Positions 34,924-46,755 of a DNA stretch of 64,000 bases are shown piece by piece. Under the pieces are notes generated by a model that was given only the letters and a program-made list of their open reading frames with translations, was not told the DNA's origin and did no database searches. Every line of letters starts with the position of its first letter. Position 1 is the first letter of the stretch. Source of the DNA: Cornus controversa (lineage: Eukaryota; Streptophyta; Magnoliopsida; Cornales; Cornaceae). Where the stretch lies: assembly GCA_026545225.1 (NCBI GenBank), contig CM048845.1, positions 100,312,033 through 100,376,032 on the forward strand, given 5' to 3'. Both the position numbers and the translations under genes were made by a program.

Positions 34924-36272
34924 GGGTAAATTACACTGACCTCGCTTGAGTTTTGACTTAATTACACACAACATCAAACTTATACATTTCGTTACAATAA
35001 CCTTTCCTGTAACAGAATAGACAAACAGATATTAAATTTTAGAGTGATTTTACTGTTTTACCACAACATTATTATTGTTAAAAATAAAATAAAAAATATT
35101 TGAACATATGAAATTACCAATTTATCCACGTAAAAAAAACACTCTCTTTTCTCTTCTTCCCCCTCTCTCTCTTCTCCACCTACTTCCATTACTCACGCCA
35201 CCTCCTCCAACCATGGCCACCGCCACCTCTTCCACATATATTTCTCATTTTCCAAACTGCAACTAATCTTTTTTCTTCAAATACACATCCATGCTTGTTA
35301 ACCATATATATCATTTTTCCCCTTTTATAGTTATACATACATATACACAATTACACACATATATACACACCACAATCATGCACCAATCCTCTAAAATCTT
35401 AAAAAGGATCGGATCAAACATAATAAGCATTAACTTGAACCAACATGATGAGAATTAACCGGAAAAAATCAAAATCAATATAACCCCAAATTTGAAAACC
35501 CACATCGATATGTGTGTGTGTGTGTGTGTATACTTCAGTCCTCTCCTCTCCATCGCTGATTGCCCAACAAGATGGAACAAGGAAGCGAGATCCACTGACC
35601 CACTAATCTAAGAAATTGGTCTGTGTTTCTTGAAACAACATTTGATGTTTTCTTTCTGATTTGGGTTTCCCGACATTTCCATAACATAAATTCTTGTTGT
35701 ACCAAGGAGACTGACCCACTAATATCAATTTTTATAATCCAGTATACACACTCAGCCCCAACACCACCCATTTTTACCGCCGCTAACTGCCATACATCAC
35801 CACCAACACGGCACCACCCTTACCAATTCTTCCTCTCTCTACTTGACTACTTGGATTCATGGATGTATATATATTCACACACACACACACAACACACATA
35901 TATATATAATACACATAGAACATCTGTTTTACAAACCCAATTAGAGTTAAAAGTTGCTTCTTTGATTCTTCCTCTCTGTACCTTGTATAGTTGTTTTACA
36001 GAGAAAGGTAGAGAAGGGTAGTCGGGTCCATTAAAATAAGGGATTTTTGTAATTTGATGGCATAACAAAGGTAATAATGTCTTTTCAAATGAGTTAATGG
36101 GCATTTTGGTCATTGCAACTAATTTTTCTGACGTCATTGGGCAAATTTTGGACGGAAGGAGGTATATGTTATATCAGAGCAAACCACAGGGGAGCACAGT
36201 GCAACAAAATGCATAAGTTTGATGTTGTGTGTAATTAGAGCAAACCTCAAGGGTGGTCAGTGTAATTTACCC
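34924..36272. mobile_element. Non-autonomous Mutator-like element
   Basis: 1349 bp with terminal inverted repeats of about 70 bp: the left end GGGTAAATTACACTGACC pairs with the right end GGTCAGTGTAATTTACCC, and AACATCAAACTTAT pairs with ATAAGTTTGATGTT. The flanking 9-bp duplication TATATTATA (34915-34923, 36273-36281) is perfect. The interior (about 35130-36010) contains pyrimidine-rich and His/Pro/Thr-coding low-complexity sequence without a transposase; it could be captured host DNA. Confidence 0.92.
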
Positions 36273-36281
36273 TATATTATA

Positions 36282-37795
36282 TATATAAGAGGAATGCTAT
36301 TTACAACACTCACCAATAAAAAATTTAAAAAAAAAACTATCTCTTTCCAATTTTTTCTTAAAAGCAGAACGCACTTCTCTTTTTTTTTTTCTCTTTTTCC
36401 TCTCTCACCGTCTCCCTCACCTTTTCCAATTATCTCTCTTCTTCTCTTCTCCTCTTTCTCTACAAATTATCTCTCCAAAACCAATAACCACCTACTGCCC
36501 CCAGATAACCCGAAACCAACCCTCACTCCAAATCACCACCATCACTGCCTCCACTCATGGTCAGCCATTCAACCTTAATACCATCCTAGCCATGAACTCA
36601 ACCCACAACTACCACAACCAAACCCAAAACTGCAAAACATTATCAGCCTCACACCACAAAGACCCACTTCAGCAATTGATACATCACCAGCATGCTCTAC
36701 CCAAAGCCAGACCCTCCATCATCTTCACTAACTAACCGAGACCACCAACCTCAAAGCCAACTACAACCAGCCGAGCAACTCCATGAACCATGAAGATGAC
36801 TGATTTTAGGTGCCAGCGGCAGATGGTGGTAGTGGCTGAAGTTTAGTGGTGGTGGCAGTTGGTAGCTGGTGGTTATCGGTGGTGTTTAGTGGAGGTTCAG
36901 CGAATGTTGATCTTGGTGGGTTGATTCCGGTGTCGGTAGTTGGTGGCCGGAAGTGGTGGTACTGGTTGGTGATATGAGTCTCGACTTGCCTATGCATGGT
37001 GGTGAAGGTTGATTTGTGGTGTGAAGTCATGGCTATGGTGGTTCACGATAGAATTGATTGTTGTAGATGGTGTGATGAAGGTGCAGAGGAAATGAATGTG
37101 TGGATGAAGATAGAGTGAGACAGGCGTAAAACATTAGAGAGAGAAAAAAATGAGAAGTCCGACCTCCACCTTCACCGGACCGTAGCTGCCATTTTTGGCC
37201 ACCACAACCACTGTCGCGAGCAACCGCCGCCACCAACATCTTCACCAAAACTGTCGAAGCTGACCGGAGCTACCATAGAAAACTACTGCCAGTACCAACT
37301 GCAGAGCCATTTTTTATCATCCCATTCACATCTTGGTAGCAGTGGTGATGTGGGTTTTCTAATGGAGCTTTGGGTGGGTCTTTTTTGTGACAGTGGTGAC
37401 TGACCGGTTGTGTTGGCTGCCATAGTGGTGGTTTGATGGGAGTAGTGATGTGTTGATGATGGTGATGAAGAAGATGAATAGTGGTGTGCAGTGGTCTTTG
37501 GTAGGTGCTAGCGGTGAGGAATCAGAGACGATGAAGATTGCCTTTAATATATATAATGTGAGAGGTAGTGAGAGTTTAAATTTTGAATTTAGGTAGGAGT
37601 GAGTGGGTAAAAGTTTAAGTTTAAGTTTAAATTTAAGTGAGAGTTAACGGTGATCGTTAGATTGTAGATAGATAGAGTAATTTTAGACCGTAGATAGGCA
37701 TAAATATTTTAAATTGTAAGATTAAATTTTTAAGCATTTTTTACCGTTAGATGATGAATTTTTTTTTTGAAAGAAAATTCAAACACAAATCTAAA

Positions 37796-37800
<5 letters not shown>
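36282..37800. other. Non-coding low-complexity stretch
   Basis: Alternating CT-rich (36370-36790) and GGT/GTG-rich (36800-37540) sequence that opens short frames in several directions (Thr/His/Pro or Val/Gly-rich). No conserved domain was recognised. The end (37640-37760) belongs to repeat family Q. Confidence 0.5.
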
Positions 37801-37840
<40 letters not shown>

Positions 37841-37845
<5 letters not shown>

Positions 37846-37940
37846 TTCAATGCACTTTGAGATATTTTATCTTCATCAAGCAAACAAACATGTTTGTTTA
37901 CTTGATGAAGATAAAATATCTCAAAGTGCATTGAAAGATA
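37841..37940. repeat. 100-bp near-perfect palindrome
   Basis: Two 50-base arms centred between 37890 and 37891 pair at 49 of 50 positions (single mismatch 37881/37900). The arm includes tttcaatgcac, gatattttatcttcatcaag and the central aaacatgttt. It directly follows a 40-bp AT run and is joined to the R2 block. One arm corresponds to single-copy upstream sequence of copy 3 (about 26370-26430). Confidence 0.92.
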
Positions 37941-39324
37941 TTTCAAAAAGTCATCACCAATTTACAAAGTTCTTTTAGAAGTTTTTGTCATGGGCCTTTT
38001 TGTTAGATCACTGTTGCATATTTTGGCTTCAATTCATTTTTTTTTCCCCTTAATGATGAGATGCTACTGTTGATAGATTAACAGATGAATGGGCTTCTCA
38101 AACTATAAGTTTCATATAAGACAAACAAAGAGAATAGAAACAAGTTTTTAGTATCAACACGTTAGTTCACAAGCTTGCTAATGGCACCAAAATATTATTT
38201 TCTCTATATGGAAAAATAATAAACAGAGAAAGATATCTTTTTGGTGTTTAATTATTTAATTGTTCTCTTTCACCTGTCAATTCTATTCCGTGGCACTTTC
38301 GGAGTCTAGCTAAAGTTAGTAGATTTTGATTATTGAATGATCTAGACTTAATCTTTTTGAATCAAAACGATCTTATCCAACACGGCCCACCATGACTTTC
38401 ATCATTTCTCTTCAATTGGATGATGATTCTATTTTTTTTCCTTTAGAAAATGTTATCTTAGTTAAATCGCCCCCACTAAAGGTAATTTAATTAAGAAGAG
38501 TGATAATGAAAGTTATTTAAGCGATTACCTCTTCAGAGTCGTTCTATTCATTGATGAAAATTAATCAAAGTAATTGATATTTTTTCGTATAATAAATGTC
38601 TTACTTTTTATTCAAGAAAATGTCCTAATTTTAAGATATTTACACTAATGTCATCAACAAACAAATAAAGCTATTGTAATCAAAAATAATTTAATAATAA
38701 TTTTTTATATTAATCTATATAATTATTATAATCATTTCCTATATAATTTTTTGAAATTTGTAATTAATTAGTATATAAAAATACGTTATGAATCATAGTT
38801 ACTTATTTAGTTAAAGAATATATTTTTCTTTTAAAATTGAAGAACCAGTTTATGACCACTATAATTTTATTTATTTTTTGATGGCACTAGTGTAAATATC
38901 TTAAAACTAGAAGGACATTTTTTTAGATGAAAAAGTACGACATTTATTACAAAAAAAAAAGTATTAATTATTTTGATTGGTTTCCACCAACGATTGTAAA
39001 AGGACAATCGCTTAACTCCTCTTTAATTAATGCTGAAAGTATGAAGTAGTCAGCCTAGATCTTGGGCTTTTTCCTCTATATTTTTTTGCTTGTATGTATT
39101 TATGGTGCACATTTTTATAATTTTTATTTCAAGTTTCAAATTCCTATTGTGCAGGACAACACATGTAGCATGAGAATAAGCACTTAGCCTAAAATGTTAG
39201 TACCTTGCCTTTGTTTTTTGGTTCCCAAAGCGCTTGATTAAGGAGTTTCTTGTTCGTATATGATATCTTATCTTAGGTTTTATAATAAAAGAGGCTTAGT
39301 TTCGTAATTGTAGCAATTCTCTAA
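37941..39324. promoter_or_regulatory. Conserved UGT upstream block R2, block D
   Basis: Homologous to 10690-11330 and 26518-27270. Contains a fold-back MITE at about 38580-38965 (arms around aatgtcctaattttaagata and its complement). No longer attached to a working gene. Confidence 0.5.
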
Positions 39325-39978
39325 GGGCTAGTTTGGTACGCAGGAATAGAGGTGGAATGGAATGGTCATTCCACCTTTAATTCTCCTTCTCTCGTTTGTT
39401 GTGTTACATTAGAAATGGAATGGTCATTTCAAGTCATTCCCTTGGAATGTTTATTCCAACAAAACTATTCCACTTCTTGAGTCATGGAATGACCATTCCA
39501 TTCTCACTTAATATTAAAATCATCCTCTCTCTCTTCATTAATGCATCTCTCTTTTACAACTCACTCTAGAATATATATATACCTATTAAAATATTTAATA
39601 AAATATTAATTTTTATCACTTTCAATTTTTAATAAAATATTAATTTTTTTTTCGTATAAAAGATTATATTAATCTTGATTAGAAGAAAAAGACGGATTAT
39701 ATTTTGATTTATAAAGTTTTAATTAAATGGATAATTAATTTTTTTTTCACATGGTAATTAAATTAAATTGGCCAAATGTCCTATTTTTAAAACTGATTTT
39801 ATTTTATATAGAAAAATAAAATATGTTAGAAAGTAATATCATTTCATTCTTACATCATTCTCTACCTGTAGTCAAACATTGGAATAAGAATGGTCATTTT
39901 ATTCTATTCTCATTCTCATTTCATTCCTGACTTCATTCCATTCCCACTTCATTTCATTCCAACGTACCAAACTAGCCC
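39325..39978. mobile_element. PIF/Harbinger-like MITE
   Basis: 654 bp with terminal inverted repeats GGGCTAGTTTGGTACG and flanking TAA (39322-39324, 39979-39981). The unoccupied site ctctaagttc exists in the block C array (27530). The interior is rich in the palindrome ggaatggtcattcc. No ORF. Confidence 0.85.
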
Positions 39979-40157
39979 TAAGTTCTTTTAAGATTGTGCC
40001 CTGTAAGTCCCTATCTAGATATATGTCCCTCTATCTATCTATGTCCCTACAATTTATGATTGTGTCCTTACAGCAGTAAAAGATTAATTAGCTTATGTGG
40101 CACTCCTTCAGCCGCGTTTGTGTACCAGTCTCTCTATCTATCTCTGTCTCTCATATC
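39979..40157. repeat. Minisatellite unit, block D (first part)
   Basis: Contains gtgtccttacagcagtaaaag and actccttcagccgcg, one unit of the roughly 215-bp array, cut by the MITE on the left and a hAT-like element on the right. Confidence 0.75.
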
Positions 40158-40934
40158 CTAGAAAGCATGGACACTTCGTATAGGGGTGTTGTGCTCACGT
40201 CGGACACTCCTTAGAAGTGTCCTGAAATTTTTTTTCTATGACACACGGGGGACACGGATAGGACACGGGGGAGACACGGCGGGGTACATTTTGTAATTTT
40301 TAAAAGTGCAAAAAAAACCCTGAACTTTTTCAAAGTTACAAAAAGACCCTTTTGAACTATTTTTTTGAGCATTTCAGCCCCTCATCTTCTAAAAGTTGAC
40401 ATCTTGACTCATTGAAATAACTATAATGACATATATACCATTTAATATGACTATCATGTCCTTTTTTATATAAATATAGTATTTTCTAAAATAAAAAATT
40501 TTAAAAATAAAAAATAGTTAGATAAAATTTCTAAATAATAAATTTAGAAACAAAAAAATAAAAAAGCCAATAGAACTTTATTTAACATAAAGTCATGTTG
40601 GTTTATTTGGTATTTTGTATTTAAATTTATTTATTTGTTATTTAAAAAATGAGTAATATGCAAGATTCTAGTAGTGGGTTTGAATATAATGAACATCTTT
40701 TTTTAAAATACATTAATTGTTTGATAATAAATTGAAGTATTTGTGTAATTTATTATTTTTTTATTGTTAGATTTATGGTATTGTGGATATTGGTTAACTT
40801 GTTGAATATATATTAATATATTATTTCATACCTGTATCCCAGTCGTGTCGTGTCCTATTTTTTTAAAATTTGTTATGTCGCCGTGTCAATGTCGTGTTGT
40901 ACCCATGTCCCGTGTCCGTATCCATACTTATTTG
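40158..40934. mobile_element. hAT-like non-autonomous element
   Basis: 777 bp flanked by perfect 8-bp duplications CTCATATC (40150-40157, 40935-40942), inserted in the minisatellite. Imperfect 17-bp inverted ends (CTAGAAAGCATGGACAC against CAAATAAGTATGGATAC). Subterminal regions carry repeated gacac(a/g)(c/t)gg motifs. No transposase. Confidence 0.85.
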
Positions 40935-41051
40935 CTCATATCATATCAAAATATCAACTCCCGTAACTATAGCAATTTTCTAATTTTTTTTATGAGTGTG
41001 CCCCTACAAATCCATGTCTGTGTATAAGTCTCTCTATCTATTCAATGAATG
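40935..41051. repeat. Minisatellite unit, block D (second part)
   Basis: Continues the unit from 40157 (catatcaaaatatcaactcccgtaac) to gtataagtctctctatctatt. Confidence 0.7.
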
Positions 41052-42897
41052 AACGTGTATTCCATTAGGATTTTAAAGACTTTAAAATTTTGGATCTATT
41101 CAATTCAGACTTTTATACACTTTTAAAGAGTCTATACAAATCTGGCAGTATTCAATCTAGACTTTTAAAGAATGTGTACAAATATTCAATTAGGATTTCT
41201 ACAAAAGTCTAAGTGTATTCAAAAAGTCATAAATTTTGAAAGATTTCATTAAGTGGTGAATTTTGGTGGATTTGAAGGTGGAAGTTATAAATATCGAAGT
41301 CCATAACAAATCCAACATTTCCCTCACAGATTTTGGTGGACTTTTTTTTCTGCATAATACAAATAACCTTTCCCCATCTCAAGGTACACTCCTTTTTTTC
41401 TCTCTTGGTTTTCTCTTTCTTCTCATATTATCTCTTTTTTTATTCAATTAGGATTTTAAAAAAGTGATACTACAAACAAAACCAAACGAATACAAACAAA
41501 ACAATCAATATATCAAAGATCATCAATGCCAAAAACTTAGTTCGGTGCATAGTCTAATTTGTACCGCAACACCGAAACTAAAAATCGAATTTCAGAGGGT
41601 GCAGTAAATCTTTGATCTATAAACAAACATTGTCTTTAATATGAAAACAGTTTATACAAAAATTATACAGATTCACAGTTTATTATATATCAATGCATAT
41701 ACACTTGTACGTATTTACTCTCCTATAGATACTCATTTAACATGCTACAATGTTTATATACACTTGTACATATTTATACTCATTTAACTAGCCATAAATA
41801 CAATAAATCAAATATACCTTTTAAATATACAAAATAAAAAGAAAATTAATTTTTTATAAAGAATTTCATATCAAAAATATTTTATGGGACATCAAGAGTA
41901 GATATTTAGAATCTGTTTGGTTTAATTTTTTAAAAATAGTTTTATGTTTCAGGTAAATGAAAATCCAGAAAGTTGTACAAAAAAATTATTTTGTTATAAG
42001 TTTTATGAAAATTGTTTCCTAAAAATTCAATTAAAAAAAAATTTATTTGTAGAGAGCTATCTTTTATAATTTTTTGAAAATAATTTTTTCGAACACAAGA
42101 ACAACACCGAGATAATTAATGCTAATGAATGGAGAATATGTGTAGAGATGTCGGACACAATGATAACAATGAGAACTAAGGATATTGATCGAGTAATGAA
42201 TGTTAAATATCTTTCTTTAAATTTTGCTTTCAAACTTGTTATAAACTTGTCATTATACTTTTGTAAATGTCAGATGTTTTACGTTTGTTATAACTTTTGA
42301 TTTTCGTGAAAATTATAATGTGTGCCGCAATAACATAATCTTTTTTCTTTTTTTATAAAAAACCAACATGTCTATATATCCTATCTATCTAATACAATGA
42401 GGCAAAAATTAGAAAATATTCCATTTACTATGAACATAACTTTTTTGTCATTAGCTTAACATATAATACGAATAAAATAAAAAAAGAAGGAACATGGTTC
42501 AGCCCAATCCAAATCATACGTTCAACTTTCGTTTTGACATATATTGCTTAATCATTCTTCGCATTATTATGAGGAGGGATGTATGTAACTTTGTATAAGT
42601 TCTTAATAATTCTATTGAATAATTCTATTTTGCATTAGACCTGCCCCTTGAACCATTGGTTTATTTGTACGAAAAAATATAATTCAAGAATACAAATAAA
42701 TAAATATATTAAAGAAATCATTACAAGTTTATAAAAATTTATCTAAGTTTTTAATAAAAATTTATACAAACTCATGAAAGTATGTAATAAAAGTCTATAT
42801 AAATTCATGAATTCTACCTAAATTCATAGAGATTTATAAAAGTCGGTGACTTAGGAAATGTGTTTCAAAATTCTTTAAAATGCTAATAGAATACATC
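41052..42897. mobile_element. TIR element T, 1.85 kb, non-coding
   Basis: The left end GTATTCCATTAGGATTTTAA and the complement of the right end (about 42865-42897, TGTATTCTATTAGCATTTTA) form an imperfect inverted repeat of about 26 bp. The element interrupts the minisatellite. Repeated phrases such as aaaagtctatacaaat occur near both ends. A short insertion-like segment lies near 41225-41447. The interior is AT-rich without a recognisable gene. Target duplication not clear. Confidence 0.6.
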
Positions 42898-43014
42898 CTC
42901 CAAAGTTATGCCTATGCAATTTACGATTGTGTCCCTACAACAGTAAAAGATTAATTACCAACCACGTCTATGTATCAATCTCTCTATCTAAGTCTCTCAT
43001 ATCATATCAAAATA
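42898..43014. repeat. Minisatellite unit, block D (third part)
   Basis: Matches the array from tatgcctatgcaatttacga to catatcatatcaaaatat, then homology stops abruptly at 43014. Confidence 0.7.
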
Positions 43015-43341
43015 TCTAATCTCTTGTTCCTCTCACAACTCTATCGCGCTCTCTCTCTCTATCAGGAATCACCCCATCTCTTCCATTGGCGAGGAACTCT
43101 CATAACTTTCCCCGCGCTCTCTCTTTGAATCACTCCAACTCTTCAATCCGCGAGGAACAATGTCATTGAAGGTTTGTTGACCTCCTCTTGATCCTTTTTT
43201 CAGTATTTTAAATTCTCTAATTATTGTTTTTCTTTAAGATAAATACATTGTATTCAATTCAATACAATGTAAAATGAGTAAATACATTGTATTCCATTCA
43301 ATAAGAATATTAATAATCATCAAAATATTACATATACATGA

Positions 43342-43440
43342 AAATACGTGTTTTTGTTAAGTTAGTGTATGATTTGGCTTGGTGTGGATCTCAACGTGTG
43401 AGAAGGAATCTCAATGAACTCTATGAACCCTAAACTTTTT
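43342..43440. repeat. 100-bp direct repeat, left copy
   Basis: Nearly identical (about one mismatch, cc/ac at the ctatgaaccc position) to 46656-46755. Together they bracket the copia remnant, but they are far too long for a target duplication. Confidence 0.9.
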
Positions 43441-44143
43441 GGATTTCATATAAGCAAATATAATTTTACATGATCAATCATTTATTTTTCTTTCATTCAT
43501 TTTTTTTCTTTTTCTAAGACGGTGGCTTTCACTCTTACGGGCAGCCAGCTATTTTTCTCAAAACAACTCTTTAATTTTTAAAGATATCTCATTGGAGATT
43601 TACATTGTAGTGGAAGCTACGAACACATCCCGAATGTAGCCTTTTCCATTTGTCTTAGATATTCAGCAAATTTTCTATTTTCTTTTTCTTTTCATGCTGA
43701 ATAAAAATATATATTTTTTCAATTTTTTTCATTGATCATTTAAGCTTTCAATGCTACTCATACAATATATTCTAGTCAACTTCATATTAGTTTTCAATCA
43801 ATTCTCTCAGAGTTAGACTAGTGCACAAATTATATGGACTCAGAAGATTTACCTCTAAAAAGAAATAAATACAGTATATTGATTATCAATGCTTTGATCA
43901 TAAAATCAAGTACTTCATTCATTGACAAACTAAGTGTCTCAATTATGCATTCACAAATCAAAGTGAAATTAAAAAGAAATATAAAGAAATCACATTATTT
44001 CTCAAAAAAATATAATTATCATAATCTCATATGATTATTACTAAAAATAAACGAAACCTATCCTAACCTAAAAGATATGGTCCAATGGAAACAAAAAAAA
44101 AATGAACATAAGCTCAATCCATGACCATAAAAGTTCTAATGAC
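43441..44143. other. Non-coding remainder beside copia gag
   Basis: AT-rich sequence between the left 100-bp repeat and the end of gag. It should hold pol if the element were complete, but no protease, integrase or RT motif is visible on the minus strand, and no 3' LTR. Confidence 0.55.
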
Positions 44144-45379
44144 CTAGTTAGAGGATTTTGCACCCAAAGACCTATTAGGAATAAATCCCATAGTATCAAC
44201 AGGCGCAAACTTCTCCAAATCTTTCTTTTTCATCCAGATAGTTTTAACATGCAATTTATCAGGAAAGAATTGTGGAAAAATAAAAACATTCTTCTTTTTA
44301 TTTGAATTCTTTTTACCTTGAGAATTTTTGGGTTTGTTCCAATAATGTGGCTTTTTAGCATGAACCCTATTCTTAGCAAAACAATTATGCACATGAAAAT
44401 TAGAATTAGAATGTCTTCTCTTTTTATAACAATAGTGTTGACTATATCTAATCTTATCACAAAAAGAACAATAAAGCACATTGGACACAACATTAGCATG
44501 TACAGGCTCAACTTGAGACTTCAGTTTGGGTTCAGACACAATCAAATTCTTGAGTTTAACAAAAATAATTTTTTTCTTAGATGATGACCCAACAAAAGCT
44601 AATCTAGTCTTATCTCTTACAGGCTTACCAACACTAATCATGCTATCAAGCTTAATCTGCCCAGAAGTAAAAGCAATTAATTTCTCTTCTGATTTTTCCA
44701 ATTCAGACTCAAGAAAATTAATTCTAGCAATAAGAGAATTTTTGGCAGAGATAGCTTGACTTACCTCGCTTTTGAGAAACTTGACTTTACTTTGAAGATT
44801 TTGAATGTGAGTTTTATTCTCTTCAATCAACTTCAATTGTTCTTCATTCTTTTTCTTCAAAATTTCTTTCTCAGACTTCACTTTATTCTAAAGGTTTTGA
44901 TTGACAGCTTTTTCATCATCAATCAATTGTTGCTTATGCTCATTCTCTTTCTTCAATGCTTCTTTCTCTTTTTCTACCAATTTTAGCTTTTTGCTCTGCT
45001 TCACGTAAGCCTTTAATATTTCATCAAAGACTTGTTGCAACTGGCTTTCACATGATTCTCTATCAGCTTTCTCATCATTCGAATCATCAGAACCAATTTC
45101 ACTCAATGTTGCATATTTTTCAGATTTACCTACATCAGAAGAATCATTAGCAGTATCATTATCGACATGAGCAATAGCAGGAAAAGTAAGAAAAATATCT
45201 TTCTTATTATTTTTACTTCTGCATCTAGAAGAATTTCCTTTTCTAAAATTTTCTTTCTCTTTATTCTTAAGGAATCTATCATATTTTCTAGCACAGAGAT
45301 TTATATCATCCTTATGGTTTAACACATCACATATATGAGGTTGTTGAACCAATTCACCCTCTCTCTTAGTAGATTCCAT
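44144..45379 (-). pseudogene. Copia gag, coiled-coil type, one stop
   Basis: A single frame of about 412 codons from the ATG of MESTKREGEL (45379), interrupted only by one in-frame TAG at 44888-44890. The N-terminal part is acidic and Ser-rich; a long Lys/Glu-rich coiled coil covers roughly 45060-44680; then LDSMISVGKPVRDKT, typical of plant copia gag, and a zinc-knuckle region CSFCDKIRYSQHYC (about 44440-44480), in which the usual Gly-His is Arg-Tyr. A basic Lys/Asn-rich tail follows. The zinc site should be lost. Confidence 0.85.
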
Positions 45380-45454
45380 GATAATTTTTAAAAACAAAAA
45401 TAAAATTTGATTTTAAAAATACTTCGCAAGGAACTACTCACAAATTAGAGAACA

Positions 45455-45470
45455 CTGTTCTGATATCAAT
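45455..45470 (-). other. Primer-binding site of copia element (family X)
   Basis: On the minus strand directly after the LTR: ATTGATATCAGAACAG, close to TGGTATCAGAGC of initiator tRNA-Met. It defines the element as 5' LTR to gag on the minus strand. Confidence 0.72.
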
Positions 45471-46653
45471 TGTGAGTTGCGTGGTGCGGAAGAGGTTGCG
45501 AAAAGTATTTTAGAACCTAGAGGGGGGTGAATAGGATCACTTGCTCGTTTGCTTAATTTTTAATTAATTCAATTTTAAGTCCAATTAATCAAACAATTAA
45601 AGCAAGCAAATAAATAAAGTGCAAGTAAAGAAAAGAATGCACCAGATATACGTGAAAACCCAAGGCGGAAAAAACCACGGAGGAAGGCGGCACACCTCAG
45701 GAAACTAATTCACTATGATGAAGCAAAGTACAGCAGACTCTGTCTCAGTCTCACACCCCTCTTCACTCTGTCAAGGATCTGATGTGAAACACTTCAGGCT
45801 TATGATTACGACAACACGTCCAACTGCTGCAGACTTCCGGCTAACGTCACCACCCTTACAGAAAGGTTGCTGGAAGAACCAAAATACTCAGCAAGTATTT
45901 TGTTTCCTTCGTAGTGCAATCTGGTCACCTTTCTTCCTCAGCAAGCAAGCAAGCGAAGAACCTTCAATCCAATGTTCTGATCAGCAAATCGATTTGATGC
46001 AGTCTTTGAGCAGTTAATCAGAAATAGAACACCATCCTAAATATCACTCGTGAAGTATGGATGTGTGTTCTTAAAAATATAAACCCTAATTATATTGTAT
46101 ATACTTTCTCTCTCTAAAAATATTAATTTTCAGGGCATTTCTGTAGAGAAAATATGAATACATATATATAGGCAAGGAAGTTTTAATCCTACTTGGAAAA
46201 GGAATTAAATACCAAAATAGAACTTTCCTAGAAGTTTCAAACCCAATAGGAATTAGGATTTTCGTCAAAATCTATTTCCTATTTGGAACAGGCTAAGTGG
46301 GACCGGTGCCAAATAAATAGGACCGGTGGAACTTTTGTAAAACCTGCAGAAACCTAACTACCGAGAAAAGTTAGACCGGTCCTAAATATTGGGGACCGGT
46401 CCTACTTTGAAAAACCCTAAAATTTTCATTTAAACCCTGATTTTTCAAAATAGGCTCAAAACTAAAAAGTGCAGAGTGTCCTCACCCTACTTACCTGTAC
46501 TATATAGTGTTTTAATTGATTTGTCTACATTCATACACTTGAATATCAGCTCGTAGTAGTCGATGATCGTTACAAAGAATAAATCAAAAATTGCAACTCG
46601 ATCAATCAAGTTTTGATCACCGAAATATGCCAATTACAAATTTATATCTCACA
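45471..46653 (-). repeat. 5' LTR of copia element, family X
   Basis: 1183 bp; on the minus strand starts TGTGAG and ends CTCACA. It is the reference copy for the solo LTRs in blocks A-D (shared phrases cctagaggg.ggtgaata and ccacgg.a..g). Confidence 0.85.
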
Positions 46654-46655
46654 GG

Positions 46656-46755
46656 AAATACGTGTTTTTGTTAAGTTAGTGTATGATTTGGCTTGGTGTG
46701 GATCTCAACGTGTGAGAAGGAATCTCAATGAACTCTATGAAACCTAAACTTTTTC
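46656..46755. repeat. 100-bp direct repeat, right copy
   Basis: Second copy of 43342-43440, immediately outside the LTR end. Confidence 0.9.

Noticed and set aside
35623-36021. 132-codon frame within the Mutator-like element
   Set aside because: Low-complexity Thr/His/Pro composition over microsatellites; no transposase or host domain recognised.
43342-46755. 100-bp repeats taken as short LTRs of a complete element
   Set aside because: The true LTR (TG...CA, 1183 bp, with primer-binding site) lies inside the repeats, and they lack TG/CA ends.
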